Assembly (NCBI GenBank): GCA_025355005.1
Contig: JANXLV010000264.1
Span: 1-47,671, forward strand
Direction: 5' to 3'
DNA length: 47,671 bases
Source of the DNA: Myxococcales bacterium
Lineage (GTDB): Bacteria; Myxococcota_A; Polyangia; Polyangiales; Polyangiaceae
Each line of letters opens with the position of its first letter. The stretch's first letter is position 1. Below are positions 16,234 to 24,064 of the stretch, piece after piece. Both the position numbers and the translations under genes were made by a program. The notes beneath the pieces are model-generated. The model was not told the origin of the DNA. It saw only the letters and a list, made by a program, of their open reading frames with translations, and did not search any database.

Positions 16234-17868
16234 CTACTCGCTGCCGCCGCCGATCTCGAACTCGCGCACGGTCTTCAGCGTCTCCTGCACGCGCTCTTCC
16301 AGACGCGACTGTTGCAGCGCTCCGGTCACCTCGATGATGACGACCGTCACGTTGTCCACGCCGCCGCGTTCGTTCGCGAGCGCGACGAGCGACTCGACCG
16401 CACCTTCCAGCTGGCCGCCGACCTTCTCTGCGATCTCGGCGTCCGTCACGTTCACCGTCAGACCGTCCGAGCAAAGCAGGACACGGTCACCGTCGCGCAG
16501 TGTGAGCGCGCGCTGCGTGACGGACACCTCGTCCTGCTTGCCCACCGCCTGCAGCACGACGCTCTTGGCCCGCGATTTCTTGGCCGCTTCAGCCGTCATC
16601 AGCCCCTGATCGATCAAGACCTGCACGTGCGTCTGATCCTTCGTGAGCTGCGTGAACACGCCGTTTCGGTACAGGTACGCGCGACAGTCCCCGACCTCGG
16701 TGACGTACGCGACGGCATCCTGCACGAGCACCGAGACGACCGCCGCACCCATGCCCGCGCGCTGGGGCTCCGTGGCCGCGTCGATCACCTTCTTGTTCGC
16801 ATGCACCACGGACGCCGCGAGCGCTTCGCCCGGATCCGCGTGAAGGCCCGCGTTCACGTACTCGCGGATCGACGCAACGGTGAGAGCGCTCGCGACCTCG
16901 CCCGCGTTCTCGCCGCCCATCCCGTCGGACACGGTGATGAGGATGCCTTTCGCTCCGACCTCCATGCTGGACGCGGTGGCGAGCTCCGTGTTCTCCGTCA
17001 GGTCCACGAACAGGAAGCAGTCCTCGTTGTTCTTGCGCACGACGCCCACGTCGGTGATGCCCCACAAGCCAATCTCGACGGTGCCGAGCTGGCCCATCGG
17101 CCCAGGCGCGCTGAGGCTCTCGACCGGCACCGCGGGGCCGACATATGGAGCGGCAGGCGCAGCGGCAGGCGCAGCGGCAGCGGGGGGCGCAAGGGGCGCA
17201 GGGGGGGCAGGGGGGGCAGGGGGGGCAGCGGCAGCGACGGTCGCAGGCGGCGGCTCGGACTGTACGAGCGGTCCGAGCGGCGGCGGCGGTCCCGGATGGA
17301 CGGGGACGACGGAGGCGCTCGGCGGCGCGCTGCGCTTGGAGATCGGGCCGGGTGAAGCAGCGCGTCCTGCGCTTGCTGCGCGCGCCCCCGGAGGAGGCAT
17401 GCCCGGAACGCGCGTCGAGAGGCGCGGGCGCGGTGATGCACGCGGGCTTGGCGGCGATTCGTCGGGCGCGGGGTTTGGTTGATCGGCGGGCAACTTTGGA
17501 GCGTCCGCGCGTGGCAGTGTCTTGGGCTCCGGTGCTGCGGGGCTCGGCTGATCCGGCGATGGCGGTGGTGCGATCGCGAGGGGCAACGTCCGAGGCTCGG
17601 CGCCTGGCTCCGTCACATGCGGCCGCTGCTCGGAAGGGGGAGCAAGTCCAGGTGGTCCTTCGATCACGCCGTGCGCGACGAGGCGGCTCACGATATCCGC
17701 GACTTGCTCCTCGCCGAGGCCACTTATCGCGGACAGCTCCCGCAGTGAGAGCGGCCCGTCGATGCGCGAAAGGATGTAGCCCTCATCGGGGGCGAGGCGG
17801 AGATCACGCACGTCAACCGCGCGTGGCTTGATGGCCTTCAAGTCCCATATTTCCGAGGGCAGACCCAC
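16234..17868 (-). CDS. PP2C-type Ser/Thr phosphatase with Pro/Ala linker
   Basis: A 544-residue protein. The N-terminus (about 1-75: YILSRIDGPLSLRELSAISG) is a helical domain seen in Myxococcota signalling proteins. Residues about 75-270 are a Pro/Ala-rich low-complexity linker. The C-terminal PP2C domain (about 275-540) has GVVRKNNEDCFLFVD, VSDGMGGENAGEVAS, LLCSDGLTVNVTD and GGVDNVTVVIIEV, which supply the metal-binding acids. It should remove phosphate from Ser/Thr in proteins; with two Hanks kinases in the window it may oppose them, though no direct linkage is shown. It is convergent with rtcA. Confidence 0.92.
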   Translation of the reverse strand: MGLPSEIWDLKAIKPRAVDVRDLRLAPDEGYILSRIDGPLSLRELSAISGLGEEQVADIVSRLVAHGVIEGPPGLAPPSEQRPHVTEPGAEPRTLPLAIAPPPSPDQPSPAAPEPKTLPRADAPKLPADQPNPAPDESPPSPRASPRPRLSTRVPGMPPPGARAASAGRAASPGPISKRSAPPSASVVPVHPGPPPPLGPLVQSEPPPATVAAAAPPAPPAPPAPLAPPAAAAPAAAPAAPYVGPAVPVESLSAPGPMGQLGTVEIGLWGITDVGVVRKNNEDCFLFVDLTENTELATASSMEVGAKGILITVSDGMGGENAGEVASALTVASIREYVNAGLHADPGEALAASVVHANKKVIDAATEPQRAGMGAAVVSVLVQDAVAYVTEVGDCRAYLYRNGVFTQLTKDQTHVQVLIDQGLMTAEAAKKSRAKSVVLQAVGKQDEVSVTQRALTLRDGDRVLLCSDGLTVNVTDAEIAEKVGGQLEGAVESLVALANERGGVDNVTVVIIEVTGALQQSRLEERVQETLKTVREFEIGGGSE

Positions 17869-17928
17869 TAGCTTCTAGCCTATCCTGTAAGCCTGCCGCG
17901 CGGTAGCCTCTCGATGTAGAGGTCCACA

Positions 17929-17958
17929 TTGACCGGAGACCCACGACGCGACTAAGAC
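17929..17958 (+). promoter_or_regulatory. Possible promoter of tRNA-Cys
   Basis: TTGACC (17929-17934) and TAAGAC (17953-17958), spaced 18 bp, lie 36 bases before the tRNA. The -35 is good and the -10 is weak. Confidence 0.35.
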
Positions 17959-17994
17959 GACTCGACCGGTCGGCGGATTCCGCCGTCGGTGTGT

Positions 17995-18066
17995 GGCGTG
18001 GTAGCCAAGTGGTTAGGCAACGGTTTGCAAAACCGTCATACGTGGGTTCGAATCCCATCCACGCCT
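17995..18066 (+). tRNA. tRNA-Cys (GCA)
   Basis: A complete cloverleaf without encoded CCA. Acceptor stem GGCGTGG pairs with CCACGCC, discriminator T. The anticodon stem ACGGT/ACCGT closes the loop TTGCAAA, giving anticodon GCA (Cys). The T arm is GTGGG-TTCGAAT-CCCAT. It stands between the PP2C phosphatase gene and the DUF962 gene. No duplicated 3' end (attachment site) was found downstream. Confidence 0.95.
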
Positions 18067-18186
18067 CAGGTGTCCTCAGGCGCCACGCTCGCACAAACCT
18101 CACGGTGTGCTTGAGCATCCGGGCGCCGGGACCAGCGAGATTGTATCGGCTTGCTCGGTGTCGGGTGGTGCGCTACGCCGTGTCTC

Positions 18187-18552
18187 ATGCAGCTGTCGCC
18201 CGAATGGTCCGAGCTCCTCGCGAAGTACAAGGATGATCACCAGGATCCGATGAACCAGAAGTGCCACGCTGTTGGCATTCCGCTCATCGCCGCGTCGATC
18301 CCGCTTGGATTCACCGTCGTCGGGCTCCCGCTCGCTGCAAGCATGTTCACTGTCGGCTGGACCTTCCAGTTCGTCGGCCACGTGTTCGAGGGGAAAAAGC
18401 CGTCGTTCGTCGAGGACAAGCGCGCCCTCGTCGTCGGCCTCCTGTGGTGGGCGGAGAAGGCCGGCATCACGACTCTGAAGACGTCCGGGCCTGCGTCGAC
18501 CAAGGGCGAGACGCACCCGAGCAGCACCGCGCACGCGACTCAGCCAAACTGA
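18187..18552 (+). CDS. DUF962/Mpo1-like membrane protein
   Basis: A 121-residue protein starting MQLSPEWSELLAKYKDDHQD. The phrase HQDPMNQKCHAVGIPL, two or three hydrophobic segments (GIPLIAASIPLGFTVVGLPL, SMFTVGWTFQFVGHVF) and HVFEGKKPSF are the conserved His-containing motifs of the DUF962/Mpo1 family. The yeast member is a dioxygenase acting in fatty-acid alpha-oxidation at the endoplasmic reticulum; here it would sit in the inner membrane. The ATG at 18187 begins the family alignment. The C-terminal 25 residues are polar low complexity. Confidence 0.88.
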   Translation: MQLSPEWSELLAKYKDDHQDPMNQKCHAVGIPLIAASIPLGFTVVGLPLAASMFTVGWTFQFVGHVFEGKKPSFVEDKRALVVGLLWWAEKAGITTLKTSGPASTKGETHPSSTAHATQPN

Positions 18553-18575
18553 CGGGGTACACTGAGCATGTGAAG

Positions 18576-19481
18576 ATGCTCCCTGCCCCTGGCGGACGAC
18601 ACGTCGCGATCGCTGCCGCCGTCGCGCTGCTTGCGCTGCTTGCGCTCGGTCCCCTCGCCGCGTGCACGACCGACACGACTGTGATCCCGAGCGCGTCCTC
18701 CGAAGGAGGTGTGGTCGGCGATGGCGGAAGCACTGGCCCCACCACGGACGCCGGATCCGTCGTCGTCACGTTGCCAGACGGAGCAACTGTCGTGGTGGAC
18801 TCCGGCAAGGGCTCGGGCCCCGGTGATCCGGCGTTCGGCGCCTCGTCCGGCGGCTCCGGTGGAGCCGTGCCTGTGGCGGGTGTGACGATGACAGCGGGCG
18901 CCATCACGTACCGCCTCATCGTGCCCGCGAGCTACGCTCCGGCTACCCCGAATCCATTCCTCCTCGTGTACAGCGGCACCGAGGGCGGCTCCGTGATGAC
19001 CATGAACCTGCAGAGCGTGGGTCCATCCACCGGAACCGGCGGCTTCATTCGCGCCGTGCTCGATGGCGTGACGTACAACGCCGACGGCAACGCGGGCGCG
19101 ACGGTGCTCGACGAGATACGTGCAAAATACAACATCGACAACGATCGCACCTACCTGCTCGGAGAGTCGGCCGGCACCACCGCGGCGCTGAAGCTCGGCT
19201 TCCACATCCGGCAGTCGTATTTCGCGGCGTACTGGGCGAACGACATCAACGCGTCCGACACGCCCGGAGCCACGGCGACCACCCTGGGCTTCGCGCCCAA
19301 CGGACAGGTGGGTCCGGGCGGCGACTTCACCGACGCAAACAGCGTCATCGCTGCCATGAAGACGGCCGGGTACATCGTGCCCACGCCTGCTCCGTATGCT
19401 GGCGCGGGCGCCGGTACGCACGGCGACCAGAACCAGTTCATCGCTGCAATCACCTGGTTCCCGGGCAAGTCCCGCAAGTGA
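18576..19481 (+). CDS. Lipoprotein with alpha/beta-hydrolase (esterase-like) domain
   Basis: A 301-residue lipoprotein. The signal peptide runs to lipobox GPLAAC, followed by a Ser/Gly/Asp/Thr-rich spacer of about 80 residues. The rest resembles an alpha/beta hydrolase: ITYRLIVPASYAP, PFLLVYSGTEGG, and the nucleophile elbow YLLGESAGTTAAL (G-x-S-x-G) followed by a C-terminal His (GTHGDQNQF) that could complete the triad. This pattern is near the polyhydroxybutyrate-depolymerase/feruloyl-esterase type. The ATG at 18576 is preferred; a GTG at 18570 is in frame. Substrate unknown. Confidence 0.78.
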   Translation: MLPAPGGRHVAIAAAVALLALLALGPLAACTTDTTVIPSASSEGGVVGDGGSTGPTTDAGSVVVTLPDGATVVVDSGKGSGPGDPAFGASSGGSGGAVPVAGVTMTAGAITYRLIVPASYAPATPNPFLLVYSGTEGGSVMTMNLQSVGPSTGTGGFIRAVLDGVTYNADGNAGATVLDEIRAKYNIDNDRTYLLGESAGTTAALKLGFHIRQSYFAAYWANDINASDTPGATATTLGFAPNGQVGPGGDFTDANSVIAAMKTAGYIVPTPAPYAGAGAGTHGDQNQFIAAITWFPGKSRK

Positions 19482-19510
19482 GCCCGCCTGCCGAACCGGG
19501 CCTGTTTCTG
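19482..19510 (+). terminator. Weak hairpin with short T stretch after the hydrolase gene
   Basis: GCCCG (19482-19486) and CGGGC (19497-19501) are inverted repeats with a 10-base loop, followed by CTGTTTCTG. The T tract is short, so termination may be inefficient or Rho-dependent. Confidence 0.3.
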
Positions 19511-19570
19511 CGTACAAACTGAGTATTTCCGGTTCTGGCCTGCCTCCGGGTATCATTGGAGTTGGTTCCG

Positions 19571-21430
19571 ATGCCGGATGACGAGATAGAGGAGACGGCG
19601 ACGGGGACAGGTCCCATCCCCGCGGCCCACCCTTCCATGGAGGAGGAATTCCCGACGTCCATCACGACCTCGCCCGTCGCGGCCGCGGAGCAGTTGCTCG
19701 AGGACGGCCCGACCGGCGTCACGCGCTCACCCATCGACAGTGGCAGCGCCGCAGAAGAACAGCCGGTGCCCGTGACGATCTCCGCGGCGTCCGAGCCTCC
19801 CTCCACCGAGCAAGCATCGGAAGATGCACCGACGGGCATCGCGAAGGCGCCATCGCGACCGGAGGCGCCGGAAACGGAGGCACACGCAGCGGACGACGAT
19901 GGACCGACCAGCATCTCGCGCGTCGCGCTCGACGACGACTGGGAGGGCCCCGCCACCGCGGACGCGCCAGGCCCCGAGAATGATCCTCAGGAGGACGGAC
20001 CGACCGGCGTCACGAAGGTCGATCTGCCGCCGCCCGATGAGGTGCCGACGGGACGCTCCGCGCGCCCCGCGGGTGTCGTCGTTCCTGGCGTGCGCAAGGC
20101 CGGCCCGGCCGCGGGTGCCCCGGCCACGCAGCCCACTCCGTCGCCCAGCGCGAAGAAGCCTCTGACGCAGGACCCCGAGGAAGACAGCGTCGTCACGCTG
20201 CAGAAGGCCGTACCGGACGGGAACGACGACGAGAGCATTGCTACCGTCCAGGCCAACGCGAGGCATCTCGCGACCGCGAAGATTTCACCGCCCGCGAAGA
20301 CACCCACGCCTTCGAAGACAGGGTCCGTTGGAAAGCTTCCCGCCGCGAGCCCACCGCCGCGGCAAAAGCCGACCGCGTCCGACATCTACGACGTCGACGA
20401 CGACAAGACCGAGCGTCGCGACATCCCTTCCGAGGAGATCAACCGCGCGATCGCCCGCGCCAAGCTGGAGCCCGTCAACATCTCCGAGCTCCCGGACGAG
20501 TCACCCACCGCGCGACGCGCCGACCTCGCGATCACGCCGAAGACCGGCGTGCGCGCTGCGACGACACCGGTCGTGGAAGAGGAGTCGGACCTGGCGACCG
20601 AGACGGACCTTGGTCCCATCGTGCGCCGCTCGCTGGGCGACAACGTGGCGCGTCCGCCCTACAACAGCGAAGCGGACAGCGTGATCACCGAGCCGGCCAT
20701 CGACAAGGAGAGTCGGGTCCCGCGCACCACGAACCTGATGAGCTCGCCCGTGCCGCGAACGACGCAGCAAGGCATGCCGCCGCCTCCGCCGCGACCGCCA
20801 GAAAACTCGCTGGGCACCGACTCGTACACGTTCCAGGGAGGCGCGGGCGAGCTGCAGGCCGTGATCCCGATGACAGCAGCGCCGAAGGCGTCGTCAGGTC
20901 CGCCGCCGCCGATGTCGAACCCGCTCATGCGATCTGCCGCGGGCGCTCCGTCCACCCAGAGCATGGCGATCCAGCAGCTGCCCGCTGGATACTCGCAGCC
21001 ACCGCAACCGCCTTCGTCCGGACAGCAGCAGCAAGCAGCCATGACGTTGCAGTCCGCCGCAATGCTGCCCACGGCGCCGGCCGCGTTTCCGCCGGGTCTC
21101 CCGCCTGGCGCGCTGAACGGCACGATCCAGCCCGCGAACGGCCTGCCCTCTCAACGCATGCAGATCGCCGGCTCGTTCCCGCCGCCCATGGGGAGCTCAC
21201 CCAGCGGGCTGGGGCTCGCGGGCATGAGCAACACTCCGCGCCCGATGGAGGAGCCACGCTGGATCGTGCTCGTGCTCGGAGTGCTTGCAGTATGCATCTT
21301 GATCCCCACGGTGCTCTACGTGGTGCTGCGTTCACGCACGGACGACGCGCCGGTCGAGGAGACACCCACCCGCGCGAACGTCACGATCCAGACCGTGCAG
21401 CCCAGAGACGTCCCCAAGCGCGGCCGCTAG
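19571..21430 (+). CDS. Pro-rich, single-membrane-span protein with acidic-P-T motif array
   Basis: A 619-residue protein of very low complexity. Residues 25-165 contain six related motifs: EFPTSIT (about 26), DGPTGVT (46), DAPTGIA (86), DGPTSIS (111), DGPTGVT (143) and EVPTGRS (158). A long Pro/Ala/Gln-rich stretch follows. Near the C-terminus is one membrane span (WIVLVLGVLAVCILIPTVLY, about 565-585) and a 33-residue tail. No enzyme domain is visible. The motifs look like kinase-phosphorylated or FHA-bound Thr sites, which is inference only. The ATG at 19571 has GGAG ten bases upstream. Similar threonine-repeat proteins are common in Polyangiales. Confidence 0.75.
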   Translation: MPDDEIEETATGTGPIPAAHPSMEEEFPTSITTSPVAAAEQLLEDGPTGVTRSPIDSGSAAEEQPVPVTISAASEPPSTEQASEDAPTGIAKAPSRPEAPETEAHAADDDGPTSISRVALDDDWEGPATADAPGPENDPQEDGPTGVTKVDLPPPDEVPTGRSARPAGVVVPGVRKAGPAAGAPATQPTPSPSAKKPLTQDPEEDSVVTLQKAVPDGNDDESIATVQANARHLATAKISPPAKTPTPSKTGSVGKLPAASPPPRQKPTASDIYDVDDDKTERRDIPSEEINRAIARAKLEPVNISELPDESPTARRADLAITPKTGVRAATTPVVEEESDLATETDLGPIVRRSLGDNVARPPYNSEADSVITEPAIDKESRVPRTTNLMSSPVPRTTQQGMPPPPPRPPENSLGTDSYTFQGGAGELQAVIPMTAAPKASSGPPPPMSNPLMRSAAGAPSTQSMAIQQLPAGYSQPPQPPSSGQQQQAAMTLQSAAMLPTAPAAFPPGLPPGALNGTIQPANGLPSQRMQIAGSFPPPMGSSPSGLGLAGMSNTPRPMEEPRWIVLVLGVLAVCILIPTVLYVVLRSRTDDAPVEETPTRANVTIQTVQPRDVPKRGR

Positions 21431-21435
21431 GCCCC

Positions 21436-23013
21436 TCAGTGGGCGGCGCGGCCGGGGCGTGCGTTCCATAGCGTGGCGATGAGCGCGGCGCCGACGATCG
21501 CGAACGGCACCTGGGTGATGCCCCAGGCGCCCCAGCCCCAGAGATCGATCACGCGGCCGAGCGCCTGAGCGACGATGGCGCCCGCGACGTACTGCGCGCC
21601 GTCGAAGAGACCCGCGGCCGTTGCGACCGCCTTCTTGCCACCGAAGTCCATGGACGCAGCCCCGCCCACCATCGAGTGCGCGGACTGGATGAAGAACGCG
21701 AGAAACACCATCATCCATGCGGCGAACAGGGGCCCACCACCGACCAGCTTGAAGATGATCTGCACCGTGGCCATGCCCACGAAGGCGACGAAGATCACCG
21801 GCGCGCGGCGATTTCCGAAGATCGCGTCCGACATGTTGCCTGACACGATGCCGCCGAACACGCTCGCGATGGGCATGGCCACCGATGCGAAGGTGAGGCA
21901 GATCGTCGCGCGACGCGCGTCCTCCGTGTTTTCCAGGACCCTGTAGAGCAAGACCCCCACGATGAAGAAGAACACGCCCACGAGCGAGAACGTGGTGGTG
22001 AACCTGCGGAGAACGGACCACTTCGTGATGCGGTCCACGCGGCGCTTCACGTAGAGCAGCCCGAGGATCACGAAGACGGAGGCGATGAGCGCGCTCACGT
22101 TGATGACCACCATGCGCACGTCGCGCGCCACGGGCTTCGCATGGTGGACGTTGGCGAAGAACTTGGGGAACCAGTCGTCGGTGCCGTTGCGCACGAACCC
22201 GATCATCATGGAGGCGAGCGCGATGATCCACATCTGAGGATTCGCAAAGACCTTCTTCAAGACGAAGGCGAGACCGCCGCTCTTGTCGTCGCCAGGCGCT
22301 TCGTCGCCGGTGATGAGCTCACCGAGGCCAGCGTCCGCGGGCGAGTTCTCCACCAGCTTCCAGTTCAGCACGATCAGAATCACGAGGGAAAATGCGGGTA
22401 TCCAGAACACCCACTGCCACGGCAAGACTCCCGCGATGAGGGGCCCGACCGCGAACGCCAGCGTGCGGCCGGACTGGATCATGATGCCGAAGATGCCAGC
22501 AAAGGAGCCGCGCTCGTTCACGGCGAACCACGACGCGTTGATCTTCACGATGGAGAGCGCGCCGAACGACTGGAAGTAGTGGTTGAGCGCCCAGAGGACC
22601 GCGAATGTTGCCACCATCGAGCTGGTGGTCATGCCAGCGCTCAGGACCGCTGGCGTGAGAACGGATTTGTGATCGGGCGCCCACACGGCGTCCGTCACCA
22701 GGAAGTAGGCGCACGCGCCGAACAGCAAATTGAACACGCTGGCGCCGCCCGCGCCAATGAGGATGGCTCGCTTGCCGCCGATGCGGTCCGCGAGCGGGCC
22801 GTTCAGGAAGACGGAGATGCCGTAGCAAATCTTGCCGGCAGAGATGATGTTGCCCAGGTCCGTGTTGGTCCACCCGAAGCGCTCCGAGAGCAGGGCGTTG
22901 ACCGCGGAGAAGTTGTACCGGCCCATGTAGAACATGGCGTACATGAGGCCGAGAAAGACCCAGTTCTGTACGCGACGTGCGCGGAACTTGGGATTCAAGT
23001 TGTCTGCCAGCAT
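21436..23013 (-). CDS. MFS transporter of the organophosphate:phosphate antiporter type
   Basis: A 525-residue, 12-span membrane carrier. The first span region FLGLMYAMFYMGRYNFSAVN, the loop GPLADRIGGKRAI and the repeated half-structure (GNMSDAIFGNRRAP) resemble the GlpT/UhpT/PgtP (OPA) branch of MFS. Such carriers exchange sugar phosphates or glycerol-3-phosphate for phosphate. The start at 23013 (MLADNLNPKFRARR) is taken over an upstream in-frame codon at 23040 because the family N-terminus begins there. It is convergent with the Pro-rich protein gene and divergent from the cNMP/DUF1003 gene. Substrate is unknown. Confidence 0.87.
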   Translation of the reverse strand: MLADNLNPKFRARRVQNWVFLGLMYAMFYMGRYNFSAVNALLSERFGWTNTDLGNIISAGKICYGISVFLNGPLADRIGGKRAILIGAGGASVFNLLFGACAYFLVTDAVWAPDHKSVLTPAVLSAGMTTSSMVATFAVLWALNHYFQSFGALSIVKINASWFAVNERGSFAGIFGIMIQSGRTLAFAVGPLIAGVLPWQWVFWIPAFSLVILIVLNWKLVENSPADAGLGELITGDEAPGDDKSGGLAFVLKKVFANPQMWIIALASMMIGFVRNGTDDWFPKFFANVHHAKPVARDVRMVVINVSALIASVFVILGLLYVKRRVDRITKWSVLRRFTTTFSLVGVFFFIVGVLLYRVLENTEDARRATICLTFASVAMPIASVFGGIVSGNMSDAIFGNRRAPVIFVAFVGMATVQIIFKLVGGGPLFAAWMMVFLAFFIQSAHSMVGGAASMDFGGKKAVATAAGLFDGAQYVAGAIVAQALGRVIDLWGWGAWGITQVPFAIVGAALIATLWNARPGRAAH

Positions 23014-23111
23014 CGGTCGCTGTCGGCAGCCTAACATCACCCTTTTCCGTCCGCGCGGCTTTGCTTGCGCGTTTCCGATTCACAGGCGACGATGACGTCC
23101 GGCCCGCACGC

Positions 23112-24005
23112 ATGCAGCACTCCGAGCTCCTCGCCCAACTCCCGCTCTTCGACACGCTGAACCAGGAGGACCTGGAGGCGCTGGCGAACAAGCTCACCGA
23201 GCGCCCGTTCGCGCAGGGCAGCGTCGTATTCGCGAAGGGTGATCAGGGCTCGTCGATGTACATCGTGCTCTCTGGCGCGGTGCAGATCTTCCTGCCCGGT
23301 GACAAGAAGGACGACGCGCCCGTCGTGCTCAAGGACGTACGCACCGGCGAGTACTTCGGCGAGCTCTCGCTCTTCGACGACAAGCCGCGCTCTGCAAGCG
23401 TGGAAGCCACGGTGGACACGGTCCTGCTCGAGCTCACGCGCGACGAGTTCGGCGAGCACCTGAGCAAGTCGAAGACCGCGGCCCTGGCGATCCTCGCGGA
23501 GATGGCCGAGCGCCTCCGCGAGACGAACGCGATGCTCAGCCAGCGCGCCGCAAAGGATGTCGTCAAGGAGATCGAGGAGAACCTCACGTGGGGTCAGCGG
23601 CTCGCCGACAAGGTCGCGGACCTGAACGGCAGCTGGGCGTTCATGGGCTTCCTGGTCGGGCTGACGCTGGTCTGGGCGAGCGTGAACAAATTCCTCCCGC
23701 ACCCGTTCGACGAGTACCCGTTCGTGTTCTTCAACCTGCTGCTCGCGATCCTGGTCGCGCTGCAGGGTCCGCTCATCGTCATGAGCCAGAACCGCCAGAC
23801 GTTGAAGGACCGCGCGCAGGCGGAGACGGACTTCCGCGTGAACCTCAAGAACGAGGTCGGGATCGAAGGCATCATCCGCGACCTCGGCGCATTTCGCGCA
23901 GAGACCGCGAAGCGCCTGGACGTGCTCGAGCGCCACGCGCGCGCAGACCGCGTCCGCACCGAAGTGCCCGCGAAGAAGCCGGGGGGGCCACTAGGCCCCT
24001 CCTGA
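23112..24005 (+). CDS. cNMP-binding domain fused to DUF1003 membrane domain
   Basis: A 297-residue fusion. Residues about 8-135 form a cNMP-binding beta roll with a well-kept phosphate cassette, YFGELSLFDDKPRSASVEA, including the Glu and Arg that contact cyclic nucleotide. Residues about 155-260 are DUF1003: WGQRLADKVADLNGSWAF, two membrane spans (FLVGLTLVWASV and FVFFNLLLAILVALQGPLIV), then MSQNRQTLKDRAQAETDF. It is likely a cNMP-gated or cNMP-sensing inner-membrane protein. The stop codon lies inside a triple 15-bp repeat that continues into the spacer before the kinase gene. Confidence 0.88.
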   Translation: MQHSELLAQLPLFDTLNQEDLEALANKLTERPFAQGSVVFAKGDQGSSMYIVLSGAVQIFLPGDKKDDAPVVLKDVRTGEYFGELSLFDDKPRSASVEATVDTVLLELTRDEFGEHLSKSKTAALAILAEMAERLRETNAMLSQRAAKDVVKEIEENLTWGQRLADKVADLNGSWAFMGFLVGLTLVWASVNKFLPHPFDEYPFVFFNLLLAILVALQGPLIVMSQNRQTLKDRAQAETDFRVNLKNEVGIEGIIRDLGAFRAETAKRLDVLERHARADRVRTEVPAKKPGGPLGPS

Positions 24006-24046
24006 GGCTTTCGCCGCTGAGGCTTTCGCCGCTGAGGCTTTCGAAG
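24002..24046 (+). repeat. Three tandem 15-bp repeats
   Basis: CTGAGGCTTTCGCCG is repeated at 24002, 24017 and 24032 (the last copy ends CGAAG). The first copy contains the stop codon of the cNMP/DUF1003 gene, and the array ends 18 bases before the kinase start. It may be a regulator-binding array or simple slippage. Confidence 0.8.
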
Positions 24047-24064
24047 GTGTAAACTGTCTGGTTG

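Noticed and set aside
17995..18066. tRNA-Cys as integration site of a mobile element
   Set aside because: No integrase gene and no repeat of the tRNA 3' end were found downstream.
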